Positions 1 through 7,525 are shown, counted from the first letter of the stretch. The stretch: DNA of 12,966 nucleotides from an uncultured Muribaculaceae bacterium (GCA_910587545.1 CAJUMI010000074.1:1-12966), one strand, 5' to 3'. The notes: generated from the letters alone by a model not told the origin. Program-made: numbers and translations.

Positions 1-51
1 AGCATCTGACTGTTAATCAGAGGGTCGTTGGTTCGAGTCCATCTTGAAGCG
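1..51 (+). tRNA. tRNA-Asn (GTT), 5' part cut off by the window edge
   Basis: The visible part starts just before the anticodon arm. The anticodon stem TCTGA/TCAGA (5-9 and 17-21) encloses the loop CTGTTAA, which puts the anticodon GTT at 12-14 and so reads Asn codons. A five-base variable region follows, then a T-arm with the loop TTCGAGT (32-38). The T stem has one apparent mismatch. The 3' acceptor strand is about 44-50 with a discriminator G at 51. No CCA is encoded, so it would be added after transcription. The D-arm and 5' acceptor strand lie outside the window, so acceptor pairing cannot be checked. Confidence 0.88.
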
Positions 52-91
52 CAACAAGGGCTGTCCGGTCTTACCGTGACAGCCCTTGTTG
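52..91 (+). terminator. Long perfect hairpin after tRNA-Asn, probable terminator
   Basis: CAACAAGGGCTGTC (52-65) pairs perfectly with 78-91, a 14-bp stem. Inside the loop, CGGT (66-69) can pair with ACCG (73-76). It begins one base after the tRNA, as expected of a terminator or 3' processing structure. No clean U-tract follows on the plus strand, and none is seen in the reverse direction, so intrinsic termination is likely but not certain. The bases from 92 to the end of the exporter operon at 208 hold nothing else I can support. Confidence 0.65.
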
Positions 92-207
92 TATCTATTC
101 ACCTTACATTTTATATTTACGGATAGCAGCGAAACATTTTTTAATCAAAAAAAGACACTCGACCCGAAATTTCACTTCCGTTATCAAACAGCTTCATAGG
201 ATCTACA

Positions 208-1413
208 TTACGCCCGGGCTTCGCGTGATGAGCGTACTTTGATCCACGCCGTCGCCCACCATGCACAAAGGAAGTAGACCGCCGAAAGTATCCATAGCGC
301 CATAAACGGGCGGGCATTCTCGGCCAGAGTCGCCGCATTGCTGTTGATGCGGATAAATCCTTCCACGCCCCATGTGGCCGGAACAAGATTGCCGACCCAC
401 GTCCACAGGCTGTTCATCGCATAACGCGGCCAGGTAAGGCCTGACAGGAACAGAAATACGACAGAAGTGAACACCAGTATCAGGAACGCCGACTCTCTCT
501 CCTTCATCATCGGCAGAAGCGCCTGTCCAAGGAAGGCACTCGCGAGCAACAACGGGAGCATGAACGGCAGATATTGGAGTGCGCTACCGTAATGAGGCAG
601 ATCAAACATCTCCGGAATACATGTCGTCACGTATATCGTCATCGGAATATAAAGCACGACATAACACAGCGCTTTGCCCCACACACTCGCCGAAGCCGAC
701 ACGCCTTCGACCATCATCGGATCGCGCCCGCCATTGCGTCTGCTGCGTTCCCGCGACGTACCGCCGATCAGACATATTCCAAGCAACATGCTCTGCTGAA
801 GAATCAGGATCACAATTCCGGGCATCACAAATGACGCAAAACCTTGCTCAGGGTCTCCCAAAAACGAATGATGACTGTCAATAGGCATCTTGGCCAGTCC
901 CGTCGCCTGCAGGCCGGTGACATTGACCCTCTCGACTGTTATATCGGATGTCTGCTTGAGCTGCAACTCTGTGATAGCCGACAGCAACGCCCTGTAGCGC
1001 AGCAGCAGACTCATGTCGCAATAGAATTCCACGGTCGCCTGACGGCCGGTGGCGATATTGGAAGCATAATCAGACGGAATACGCATGATGCCGAACACCT
1101 TGCCTTCATCCATCCAGCGGCGCGCCTCGTTCATATTGGCCGCATAGCCCGCCATATCGATCGCGGGTGCAGCGCTCGCATCCCTTACAAACTGACGCGA
1201 CGCTGCCGAACGGCATTCGTCCACGACAGCCACCGGCACCTGCTGGACGACCTCGGGGTTATAGATCAACGTATAGGTTATCGGGTAAAGCAACGGCAGG
1301 GCCAAAAAGAAAAGCAACGCCCCGATATCGCGGCCGACGATTTTCCACTCATTGCAGAAAACACGAGTCACACCATTCAACCACGATCCTATGTCATTAA
1401 ATATCCTTTTCAT
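208..1413 (-). CDS. ABC-2 type exporter permease (YbhR/YhhJ-like), last gene of the export operon
   Basis: A 401-residue inner-membrane permease subunit. It has one N-terminal membrane helix (about 31-52), a large periplasmic domain (about 53-190), then five hydrophobic segments (about 192-215, 240-262, 278-300, 308-327 and 370-392). This is the ABC-2 membrane layout of the YhhJ/YbhS/YbhR exporters. It is paralogous to the gene just upstream: both have a stretch reading G-x-FG-x3-IPS, then GR-x2-T-x-E-[FY]-Y-x2-M. The pair probably forms a heterodimeric pore. It starts 15 bases after the upstream permease stops, so the two are translated from one transcript. It would pass a drug, lipid or other amphiphile to the HlyD/TolC partners encoded upstream. 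The substrate is unknown. No clear terminator is seen after its stop. Confidence 0.9.
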   Translation of the reverse strand: MKRIFNDIGSWLNGVTRVFCNEWKIVGRDIGALLFFLALPLLYPITYTLIYNPEVVQQVPVAVVDECRSAASRQFVRDASAAPAIDMAGYAANMNEARRWMDEGKVFGIMRIPSDYASNIATGRQATVEFYCDMSLLLRYRALLSAITELQLKQTSDITVERVNVTGLQATGLAKMPIDSHHSFLGDPEQGFASFVMPGIVILILQQSMLLGICLIGGTSRERSRRNGGRDPMMVEGVSASASVWGKALCYVVLYIPMTIYVTTCIPEMFDLPHYGSALQYLPFMLPLLLASAFLGQALLPMMKERESAFLILVFTSVVFLFLSGLTWPRYAMNSLWTWVGNLVPATWGVEGFIRINSNAATLAENARPFMALWILSAVYFLCAWWATAWIKVRSSREARA

Positions 1414-1428
1414 GATCTGCGCTTCATT

Positions 1429-2592
1429 TTATGGCACATAAACCGGCGTCAGACACGCCTTCTTCAGACGCAACATCAGCACCGAACATACAAACGGGAA
1501 CGCTATCAGCGCGATAAAATACCACCGCGAATAATAGAGCGCCACTCCGTTGAGCGCCTCATTGACATATATAAGGAAGTAGTAGCGCACCGGCATCAGA
1601 TAGCTGAATATGCCTATCGCCCCATACATGCTCTGCACCGGAAACGAAAATCCCACAAACGAGAATGAGAGTATGCCGAACAGTGCCGCAAGCGTCATCG
1701 AAAGACGCGGATTCGGCACAATCGATACAAACAGCACCCCCATTGCCTGGCTGGCCGACACAAACAGCAATGTCGCAAAGACCATCGCGACCATACTGCC
1801 ATTCATCGGAAAATGGCAATAACCATAGAGCAGCGACAGCATGAACATCGCTCCGACAACCCAGATCACAAACTGAGGTATCAGCTTACCGGCAAGCGCG
1901 ACCGACATACGTCCGCGAGCCGCCGAAAGCCAGCCGGCCGAGGTGCCTGACTTTATTTCGTTGCTTATAGAAAACGATGTTACAAGCATTATCATCAGCG
2001 CAAACAGTCCCGCAAGAAACGACGGCGTCAGATAGTAGGAGTAGTTGGTCCAGGGATTGCCGATGGGATGAGCGTCGACGTTGAGCGGCCGGATAAGCGA
2101 TCCTACTGTCTCAGGATCGGCACCCGCGCTTATCAGCGTCGCCCTTACCATTGAGCCCGCCGTTCCGACGGCAACGGTCTTAAAACCCTTGTAAGCCAAT
2201 GTTCCGGGTACGAAATAGGTCATATTGGTATAATACTCGAGCGTCGGAGTCCGGCCGGCCAAAGCATCGCTCTGGAAATTGGACGGAATGATGAAAAAGC
2301 CGAATATATCGCCTTTGCGCGTGGCTTCCATTGCCGCTTCATAGCTCTCGAGCCGGCAGGTGATATCGATCAGTTCGGTCGAATTGATCGACCGCGCGAT
2401 CGACCGCGACATAGGCGAATGATCCAGATCGACTATCGCCGACGGTATTTTCAGCGGCAGACCCGGGCCGAGCAGATCGACAAAAAACAGACTCATCAGC
2501 ACCGGGACAAGAACCATCGTGAAAAGATATATTCTCCTCGATGCGAGCCTGCCGACTTCGCGGCGCATAGTCGTTTTCAGACCGGTTGACAT
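1429..2592 (-). CDS. ABC-2 type exporter permease (YbhS-like), third gene of the export operon
   Basis: A 387-residue inner-membrane protein. An N-terminal helix (about 21-40) is followed by a periplasmic domain of about 140 residues, then hydrophobic segments near 185-210, 235-258, 268-292, 298-318 and 355-375. It carries the same periplasmic signature (GDIFG..IPS, then GRTPTLEYY) as its downstream paralogue, which supports a two-permease transporter. The HlyD-type gene ends 38 bases upstream, so it belongs to the same operon. No ABC ATPase gene lies in this operon, although permeases of this class need one, so the nucleotide-binding subunit must come from elsewhere. The start ATG is well placed, and the N-terminus reads as a short cytoplasmic amphipathic stretch before the first helix. 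Substrate unknown. Confidence 0.9.
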   Translation of the reverse strand: MSTGLKTTMRREVGRLASRRIYLFTMVLVPVLMSLFFVDLLGPGLPLKIPSAIVDLDHSPMSRSIARSINSTELIDITCRLESYEAAMEATRKGDIFGFFIIPSNFQSDALAGRTPTLEYYTNMTYFVPGTLAYKGFKTVAVGTAGSMVRATLISAGADPETVGSLIRPLNVDAHPIGNPWTNYSYYLTPSFLAGLFALMIMLVTSFSISNEIKSGTSAGWLSAARGRMSVALAGKLIPQFVIWVVGAMFMLSLLYGYCHFPMNGSMVAMVFATLLFVSASQAMGVLFVSIVPNPRLSMTLAALFGILSFSFVGFSFPVQSMYGAIGIFSYLMPVRYYFLIYVNEALNGVALYYSRWYFIALIAFPFVCSVLMLRLKKACLTPVYVP

Positions 2593-2630
2593 TGCTTTGG
2601 CACTATGATTTTTATATTATTACCTTTTTT

Positions 2631-3635
2631 TCACTTATAGACTATCGACATGCCGGGACGCAGACCATCGATTTCGGCCGTCGGCCGCGCCTTGATCTCG
2701 AATGTGCGGCTGTCCCAGCTGCCCGACGCTTTGGTAGAGTGCCAGGTGGCATAAGAACCCATGTCACGGATATAATATATCTCCGCCTCAATTTCCTTAC
2801 GGTCCAGAGCCGGCACCATGACATTGATCTTCTTGCCCATGGTGAGGTCATTGAGCAGTTCCTCCCGCACATTGAATGTGATCCAACGCTTGTCCTTGCG
2901 CAGCAGCGACATAATCGGAGACCCGAGAGCCACGAGTTCGCCTTCCTGAGGATAGATCTGGTCGATCGTGCCGTCGAACGGAGCTGTCAGATAGCTGTCC
3001 TCCAGCACGGCCTGCACCTGGGCCACACCTCCGCCGGCCGCAGAAACGAGCGCCGCGGTCGACTCCTTGTCTTCTTTCTGAGCGCCTGCCTTGGCCAACG
3101 AATACTGGCTCTCCGCAGCACCCTTGGCCGCAACAGCCGCGTCATAAGCCGCTTTGGCCTCGTCGCGCTTCTGTTCTGACATCACGCCTTCCTTATAAAG
3201 ATTCTCCATTCGGCGATAAGTCTTTTCGGTTATCGTCACTGCAGCATTGGCCTGCTGAAGGAGGTCATAGGCAGCCTGTATGATCTGCGAGCGGGTGCCG
3301 GCGTCGACCTTGCGGTTCTGAGCCACGGCCACTTCCTTCAGCGCTTCAGCCTGGGTGAGCTGCGCGTCGACAAGCGACGAGTGGATATGGACGAGCGTAT
3401 CTCCGGCATGAACCGTGTCACCCTCCTCCGCAAAAAATTCCACTACCCGCCCGGGCAACTTGCCGGAAATACGGACTGTCGTACCTTCCACCTGGCCTTC
3501 GATCATGTCGTCGGGTTTGTTCATGAATATAAAACCGATGGCGGCTATTACGGCAACGACCGCCACCACGATTGCCATCGTAAGCAGCAATGTCTTTTCG
3601 GTTTTCTTTGTCTCTGTTGTATCGTTGGTTGCCAT
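2631..3635 (-). CDS. HlyD/EmrA-type periplasmic membrane-fusion protein
   Basis: A 334-residue adaptor bridging the inner-membrane permeases and the TolC channel. It has a short charged cytoplasmic tail, then one membrane anchor (about 15-38). The first half of a biotinyl/lipoyl-like domain is at about 52-86 (RISGKLPGRV...GDTVHAGDTLVHI). A long Ala/Gln/Glu/Lys-rich alpha-helical hairpin spans about 88-212, and the second lipoyl half (YLTAPFDGTI) begins at about 215. The C-terminal beta-barrel ends in RPGM, a hallmark of the family, with only a few residues after it, so the C-terminus is on the short side. It lies 22 bases after the TolC-type gene and 38 bases before the first permease. It is anchored, not lipidated, as in YbhG/EmrA-type adaptors. 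Confidence 0.93.
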   Translation of the reverse strand: MATNDTTETKKTEKTLLLTMAIVVAVVAVIAAIGFIFMNKPDDMIEGQVEGTTVRISGKLPGRVVEFFAEEGDTVHAGDTLVHIHSSLVDAQLTQAEALKEVAVAQNRKVDAGTRSQIIQAAYDLLQQANAAVTITEKTYRRMENLYKEGVMSEQKRDEAKAAYDAAVAAKGAAESQYSLAKAGAQKEDKESTAALVSAAGGGVAQVQAVLEDSYLTAPFDGTIDQIYPQEGELVALGSPIMSLLRKDKRWITFNVREELLNDLTMGKKINVMVPALDRKEIEAEIYYIRDMGSYATWHSTKASGSWDSRTFEIKARPTAEIDGLRPGMSIVYK

Positions 3636-3657
3636 ACTGTTGAAATATTTGACGTGT

Positions 3658-5121
3658 TTATTTAGGTTGCTGATATTGATATTGCAGGGTGCCGAGCGCC
3701 TTGCTCAGATAAGTGTCGCAGAGATGGACATCGATCATTGCGTCGATCTGCTCGGAGTGAGCCTTGTGCCACGCAGTCTGCGCTTCCATCACATTGTCGG
3801 TCGTCGCGACGCCTTCGCGGAACGCGAGATTGGCCGTACGCAGATTGTCGTCGGCTTTGGCGAGATTGGTCGAAGTCATGTCGTAAGTCCTGCAGGCCTC
3901 CTGGGCTTTGAACGCCGCCTGACTCACCTGAAGGTCGACCATGTCGCGTGCGTCGCTCAGACGCAGTTTCATGATGGTCTCCTCGCTCTTGGCGGCACGA
4001 TATTTGTTGTAGTTGCCGCCCCAGTGCCATATCGGTATAGACACTGTCGCGCCGACGGAGAAAGCGCCGTTGAAACGCTTGGCGAAACCATCGAACATAT
4101 TGGGGTTCGAGAAGCCGTAGGCGCCGATCACGGCCACTTTGGGAAGCATGTCGGCCATCGCCACCTTTTTCTGCTGTCCGGCGATATCCACGCCGAGTTC
4201 AAGCGCTCTCAGATCCGGCCGCCGGCTATAGACCTCCTCCATATTATATTGCCGCGCGATCTCAGAGCTGACTGTGGCTTCGTCGAGATCTTCATCCTCG
4301 AGAGTGAAGACCGTGTTGACCGGAAGTCCGCACACCTGCGCCAGAGCCATGCGTGCCAGCGACAGACCGTTGTCGACCTTTACGAGATCGACCTGAGCCG
4401 AATTGAGCTTTACGTCGACGCTCAGCAGATCGCTGCGCGTCGCCACTCCTTCCCTGACCATCAGACTGACATTATGCTGCAGTGTGTCGAGCAGATTGAC
4501 AAAGCTGCGCGCCAGCTTCTGCTTGGCCTTCAGCGACACCACCATCCAATAAGCCGCGTCAACGGCATAGACCACGTTCTCTGCCTCGCTGTTGTTGATC
4601 TGCTCGGCCAGATGCTCGGCATAGCGGGTGATCTTGTTCATCGCCATTATCTTGCCGCCCATAAAGACCGGCTGCGTCAGCGTGACAGCTCCGAAAAAGA
4701 CATTGTGGATATCGTAGGTCATCGCATCTTTTGGCAGATACGCGACGTCCTTAGGTATATACTGTCCGTCGGGACCCTTAACGGGCATCCCGGTCTCGGG
4801 GTTGGTCACCAGCGAGAACTCGTATGACCCCTTCACCGGATCGAAGGTCTTGACTGGCAGATACTGGTCATGTGAGAAAATCGATATATCCTTCTGATTG
4901 TAGACATAACCGCCGTTGAAATCAAGCGCCGGCAGATATGCCGCAAAGGCCTCACGGTTCTGATAATGTGCGGTCTTTATCGCCTGCCGCGACATCATCA
5001 GCTGCTTGTTGCTCGACAAAGCCATCGAACGGCACGAATCAAGCGACACTACCCCTGACGGGATCTGTGCACTTGCCGCGATCGACATGCTGAGTACTGC
5101 CAGAATGCTTTGTAGCCTCAT
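3658..5121 (-). CDS. TolC-family outer-membrane efflux channel, first gene of the export operon
   Basis: A 487-residue protein with a signal peptide of about 18 residues (cleavage near ASA-Q). It shows the two repeated halves of the outer-membrane efflux family: helical segments near 28-75 and 170-260, then again near 285-345 and 375-470. Typical phrases include EAVVYAVDAAYW-like alternating helix, RPDLRALELGVDIAGQQKKVA and SVGATVSIPIWHWGGN. The chain would trimerise into an outer-membrane barrel with a periplasmic tunnel. The N-terminus is not a lipoprotein signal, because no Cys sits at the cleavage site. It is transcribed away from the ABC/GntR operon. A good minus-strand -7 box lies about 60 bases upstream. 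As the first gene of the operon it sets expression of the whole exporter. Confidence 0.93.
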   Translation of the reverse strand: MRLQSILAVLSMSIAASAQIPSGVVSLDSCRSMALSSNKQLMMSRQAIKTAHYQNREAFAAYLPALDFNGGYVYNQKDISIFSHDQYLPVKTFDPVKGSYEFSLVTNPETGMPVKGPDGQYIPKDVAYLPKDAMTYDIHNVFFGAVTLTQPVFMGGKIMAMNKITRYAEHLAEQINNSEAENVVYAVDAAYWMVVSLKAKQKLARSFVNLLDTLQHNVSLMVREGVATRSDLLSVDVKLNSAQVDLVKVDNGLSLARMALAQVCGLPVNTVFTLEDEDLDEATVSSEIARQYNMEEVYSRRPDLRALELGVDIAGQQKKVAMADMLPKVAVIGAYGFSNPNMFDGFAKRFNGAFSVGATVSIPIWHWGGNYNKYRAAKSEETIMKLRLSDARDMVDLQVSQAAFKAQEACRTYDMTSTNLAKADDNLRTANLAFREGVATTDNVMEAQTAWHKAHSEQIDAMIDVHLCDTYLSKALGTLQYQYQQPK

Positions 5122-5182
5122 AATTTATAATTGAAACACGTTTAACAGATTTAAGGAGTCTTTTGCCTGAAAACTCCCGCTG

Positions 5183-5190
5183 CAAATATA
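5183..5190 (-). promoter_or_regulatory. Probable -7 box of the export operon promoter
   Basis: On the minus strand this reads TATATTTG, a full match to the Bacteroidetes -7 consensus TAnnTTTG. It would start transcription near 5176, about 55 bases before the tolC-like ATG. I do not find a convincing TTTG -33 box at the usual distance, so strength is uncertain. An activator or relaxed -33 use is possible. Confidence 0.55.
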
Positions 5191-5313
5191 ACACTATTTA
5201 ATCAGATTTGGTTGCTCCGGACAACGATCGCCGCCATTTTTTCATAAATAAGTCCCGATCCGAGAGGGAAGTCCGAGCCCTCAACACTTTTTTTCAAAAA
5301 AAATCAAAAAATA

Positions 5314-5345
5314 TTTGGTGGTCCGAAATAAGTGTCTTACCTTTG
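5314..5345 (+). promoter_or_regulatory. Bacteroidetes-type promoter of the small peptide/ABC/GntR operon
   Basis: TTTG at 5314-5317 and TACCTTTG at 5338-5345 are separated by 20 bases, matching the Bacteroidetes housekeeping consensus TTTG...TAnnTTTG. Expected transcription start is about 5350-5353, inside the inverted repeat that follows. The -33 element lies in an A/T-rich stretch (5287-5316). Confidence 0.85.
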
Positions 5346-5347
5346 CG

Positions 5348-5369
5348 GTGTAATAGCTTACTAATACAC
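5348..5369. promoter_or_regulatory. 22-bp inverted repeat over the transcription start, probable operator for the GntR/YtrA-type regulator
   Basis: GTGTAATAG (5348-5356), four bases, then CTAATACAC (5361-5369). The right arm reversed reads GTGTATTAG, so eight of nine positions are symmetric. It begins two bases after the -7 box, where a bound repressor would block initiation. The outer GTGTA...TACAC half-sites resemble those I recall for Bacillus subtilis YtrA (AGTGTA...TACACT). The operon encodes a regulator of this subfamily, so autorepression is the simplest reading. Binding itself is inferred. Confidence 0.72.
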
Positions 5370-5378
5370 TACTCCAAT

Positions 5379-5462
5379 ATGAACCCATTCATTATTATCT
5401 GCTCCTCAATCCTGTCAGTTCTGCTGTCGACTCTACTGATCATTCTAATAATGCTACTCTAA
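5379..5462 (+). CDS. 27-residue hydrophobic membrane peptide, first gene of the ABC/GntR operon
   Basis: A tiny ORF starting MNPFIIICSS and ending ILIMLL. Fifteen of its 27 residues are Leu or Ile and none is charged, so it would form a single transmembrane helix. I placed the start at 5379 because the promoter and its start site (about 5350) lie upstream of this ATG. Any longer reading of the frame would begin before the promoter. It is the first ATG on the predicted transcript, about 27 bases from the 5' end, and the ATPase starts 37 bases after its stop. I recognise no family. It may be a small subunit or regulator of the transporter, by analogy with the tiny first gene (ytrG) of the B. 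subtilis ytr operon. That it is translated is inference from position and composition. Confidence 0.6.
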   Translation: MNPFIIICSSILSVLLSTLLIILIMLL

Positions 5463-5499
5463 TAATCTACACTCAATTTACAATCAAAGCAAAAACATC

Positions 5500-6357
5500 A
5501 TGCTTAAACTCGAAAAACTGACATTCAGCTATCCGCGCCGCCACGAGCCGGTGGTCGACGATTTCTCGCTTGACCTTGGAGAAGGCGGCATTTATGGACT
5601 GCTCGGACCCAACGGAGCCGGAAAATCGACCCTGCTCTATCTCATCTCCGGTCTGTTGACCCCAAAGAGCGGCCGCGTCACCATCAAAGGCATCGACTCC
5701 AGCCGCCGCTTACCCGAGACACTCAGCGATATCTTTATCGTGCCCGAGGAACTGACCCTACCCGCCGTCAGACTCGACGCCTACGTAAAGATGAACGCGC
5801 CCTTCTATCCGCGCTTCTCCCACGAGGACCTGCAGCGTCATCTGTCAACATTCGAGGTCAACGACATCGCCCGCTACAAGCTGTCGTCGCTGTCGATGGG
5901 TCAGAAGAAGAAGATCTTCATGTGCTTCGCGCTCGCCTGCAACACATCGCTGCTGCTGATGGACGAGCCTACCAACGGACTCGACATCCCCGGCAAGGCC
6001 GCATTCCGCCGCTTCATCGCATCATCGGCTTCCGACGACAGGATCATTGTCATCTCCACCCATCAGGTGCGCGACATCGACCGTATCCTCGACCATGTCA
6101 TCATTATGAACAACCGCAGCCTGCTGCTCAACGAGACAATCAACGCAATCACTGACCGGCTCGCGTTTCTCAACACTTCCGACCGCGAGCTGATCGACCG
6201 CGCTCTCGTCGCCCAGCCCGGCATCGGCAACGCCCAGATCATCGTCCCCAACGACGGATCATATGACACCGAAGTCAATCTCGAGACCCTATTCGAACTC
6301 GCCACTACGCGTCGCGACGTGATCGACTCATTGTTTAACACTCAACGCAAACAGTAA
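5500..6357 (+). CDS. ABC transporter ATP-binding protein (YtrB-like)
   Basis: A 285-residue ATPase that should drive the permease encoded next to it. The Walker A motif GPNGAGKST is at 36-44. The Q-loop region reads VPEE (81-84), with Glu where Gln is usual. The signature is LSMGQ (131-135) instead of LSGGQ. Walker B LLLMDEP is at 151-157, followed by NGLD, and the switch His is in STHQ (188). About 75 C-terminal residues follow the ATPase core, typical of ATPases paired with ABC-2 permeases. Its stop codon overlaps the permease start (TAATG at 6355-6359), so the two are translationally coupled. Gene order with a GntR regulator matches the YtrA-controlled transporter class. The catalytic residues are intact, so it should hydrolyse ATP. 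Substrate unknown. Confidence 0.94.
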   Translation: MLKLEKLTFSYPRRHEPVVDDFSLDLGEGGIYGLLGPNGAGKSTLLYLISGLLTPKSGRVTIKGIDSSRRLPETLSDIFIVPEELTLPAVRLDAYVKMNAPFYPRFSHEDLQRHLSTFEVNDIARYKLSSLSMGQKKKIFMCFALACNTSLLLMDEPTNGLDIPGKAAFRRFIASSASDDRIIVISTHQVRDIDRILDHVIIMNNRSLLLNETINAITDRLAFLNTSDRELIDRALVAQPGIGNAQIIVPNDGSYDTEVNLETLFELATTRRDVIDSLFNTQRKQ

Positions 6358-7139
6358 TGAAAACTCAATCTCAGATATTCGATTTCGGCCGCTTCGCGGC
6401 GTGCCTCAGACGCGACATAGCCCTCAACGGCAAATCATGGGCACTCAAAGCCCTGATGATGCTGGGAGTGACGACAATATTGCTGATTATCGCGACTCAC
6501 CCCATATATATAAGCGATTATTCTTACGAAGCCGCTCAGGCCGATGGAGATTTAACCATCTTCAAGTTCTGCGGATCAGTGTTCTTCGCACTCGGCGCAT
6601 CAATGTTCATGGAGAACATGACCTCGTCAGGACTGCGGCTCAACTCGCTCATGTCGCCGGCCTCCAACCTTGAGAAATATCTCAGCCGTCTCGTCATCTG
6701 CGTGGTTGGTGTGATCGCGGCTTATCTCATATGCTATGCCATCGCCGATGCCCTCAGAGTGGCATATGTCCATTACAGATATTCCAGCTTGACTGGCGTC
6801 AGATATATCGGTCCGTTAGCCATACAGTCATTCGCCGAAAGCAAGTTCTACCTCTGGGGTTACCTGCTTGCCGTACAGGCCACTTTCGTACTCGGAAGCA
6901 CAGTCTGGCCCAAAAATTCATTTCTCAAGACTTTCGGAACAATGGTCGTACTGGCCATCGTATTGATCATACTTACAGAAAGAGTGTTCTCGATTTGCTA
7001 CAGACCCGGGTATGCCTGGTTCGGGCTTCCTGAATTCCTTGATATACTTATAAAGGCAATTCCGTTATGCTGGTCTGTATTCTGCTACGTGACAGCTTAC
7101 TTCCGCTTCAAGGAAAGTGAAATCATAAATCGCTTCTGA
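6357..7139 (+). CDS. Six-helix membrane protein, permease subunit of the YtrB-like ABC transporter
   Basis: A 260-residue integral membrane protein with about six hydrophobic segments (near 30-48, 68-86, 110-130, 164-182, 190-208 and 230-247) and a basic cytoplasmic N-terminus. Its assignment as permease rests on topology and on its place directly behind the ATPase. The start overlaps the ATPase stop by one base, and the GntR gene begins five bases after its own stop. A motif near 86-107 (NMTSSGLRLNSLMSPASNLEKYLSRL) is of the kind seen in Bacteroidetes ABC-2-like membrane proteins, where the coupling helix would contact the ATPase; I give it from memory. No periplasmic domain is large enough for substrate capture. 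It may move a lipid or peptide, or serve as a stress sensor. Exact family uncertain. Confidence 0.82.
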   Translation: MKTQSQIFDFGRFAACLRRDIALNGKSWALKALMMLGVTTILLIIATHPIYISDYSYEAAQADGDLTIFKFCGSVFFALGASMFMENMTSSGLRLNSLMSPASNLEKYLSRLVICVVGVIAAYLICYAIADALRVAYVHYRYSSLTGVRYIGPLAIQSFAESKFYLWGYLLAVQATFVLGSTVWPKNSFLKTFGTMVVLAIVLIILTERVFSICYRPGYAWFGLPEFLDILIKAIPLCWSVFCYVTAYFRFKESEIINRF

Positions 7140-7144
7140 TCGCC

Positions 7145-7519
7145 ATGATAGACTTCAACAACAGCAGCAAGGCGATCTACCTTCAGATCGCCGACGATAT
7201 CTGCGACAAGATACTCACCGGAACGTTCGTTCCCGACGAACGAATACCGTCGGTGCGCGAATACGCGGCTCAGGTCGAAGTCAATGTCAACACAGTCATG
7301 CGCGCCTACGACTATCTTTCGTCGCTCGAGATAATCTACAACAAACGTGGACTCGGCTTCTTTGCCGCCACTGACGCCCGTCTCAGAGTGATTGATCAGC
7401 GACGCCGCGAACTGCTCAGCGACACCGCCGTAAATTTCTTCAGGCAGCTCGACATGCTCGACATCACCCCGGCCCGACTGGCAGACATGTATCAGCAATA
7501 TCTTGACAACAAAAAATAA
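7145..7519 (+). CDS. GntR-family transcriptional regulator, YtrA subfamily
   Basis: A 124-residue DNA-binding protein. The winged helix-turn-helix spans about 8-77: IYLQIADDICDKILTGTF, then IPSVREYA and VNVNTVMRAYDYL (recognition region about 47-59), and the wing NKRGLGFF at 66-73. The tail of about 45 residues is helical and has no ligand-binding FCD or UTRA domain. That short form is characteristic of the YtrA subfamily, which usually represses its own ABC transporter operon. It is encoded inside that operon, five bases after the permease. The 22-bp inverted repeat at the operon promoter is its likely operator. The signal that releases it is unknown. In other bacteria related regulators respond to cell-wall-active compounds. 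Confidence 0.93.
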   Translation: MIDFNNSSKAIYLQIADDICDKILTGTFVPDERIPSVREYAAQVEVNVNTVMRAYDYLSSLEIIYNKRGLGFFAATDARLRVIDQRRRELLSDTAVNFFRQLDMLDITPARLADMYQQYLDNKK

Positions 7520-7525
7520 TCAACA

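Noticed and set aside
141..207. Terminator or small ORF after the exporter operon
   Set aside because: A T-rich run is present in the minus direction but no stable stem precedes it, and the 18-codon frame there has nothing to support it.
844..1668. Plus-strand open frame of 274 codons across the two permease genes
   Set aside because: It is Arg/His/Gln-rich, crosses a gene boundary and lies antisense to two well-supported paralogous permeases.
3415..4827. Plus-strand open frame of 470 codons opposite the tolC-like gene
   Set aside because: The opposite strand encodes a clear TolC-family protein with signal peptide. This frame has no signal, domain or sensible composition and is a by-product of codon bias.
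5208..5378. Longer version of the small-peptide frame starting at 5208
   Set aside because: That start lies upstream of the promoter (5314-5345), and the added residues look like translated intergenic DNA.
5379..5499. Leader-peptide attenuation by the Leu/Ile-rich 27-residue ORF
   Set aside because: No terminator or competing hairpins lie between its stop and the ATPase start, and the transporter is not an amino-acid biosynthesis gene.
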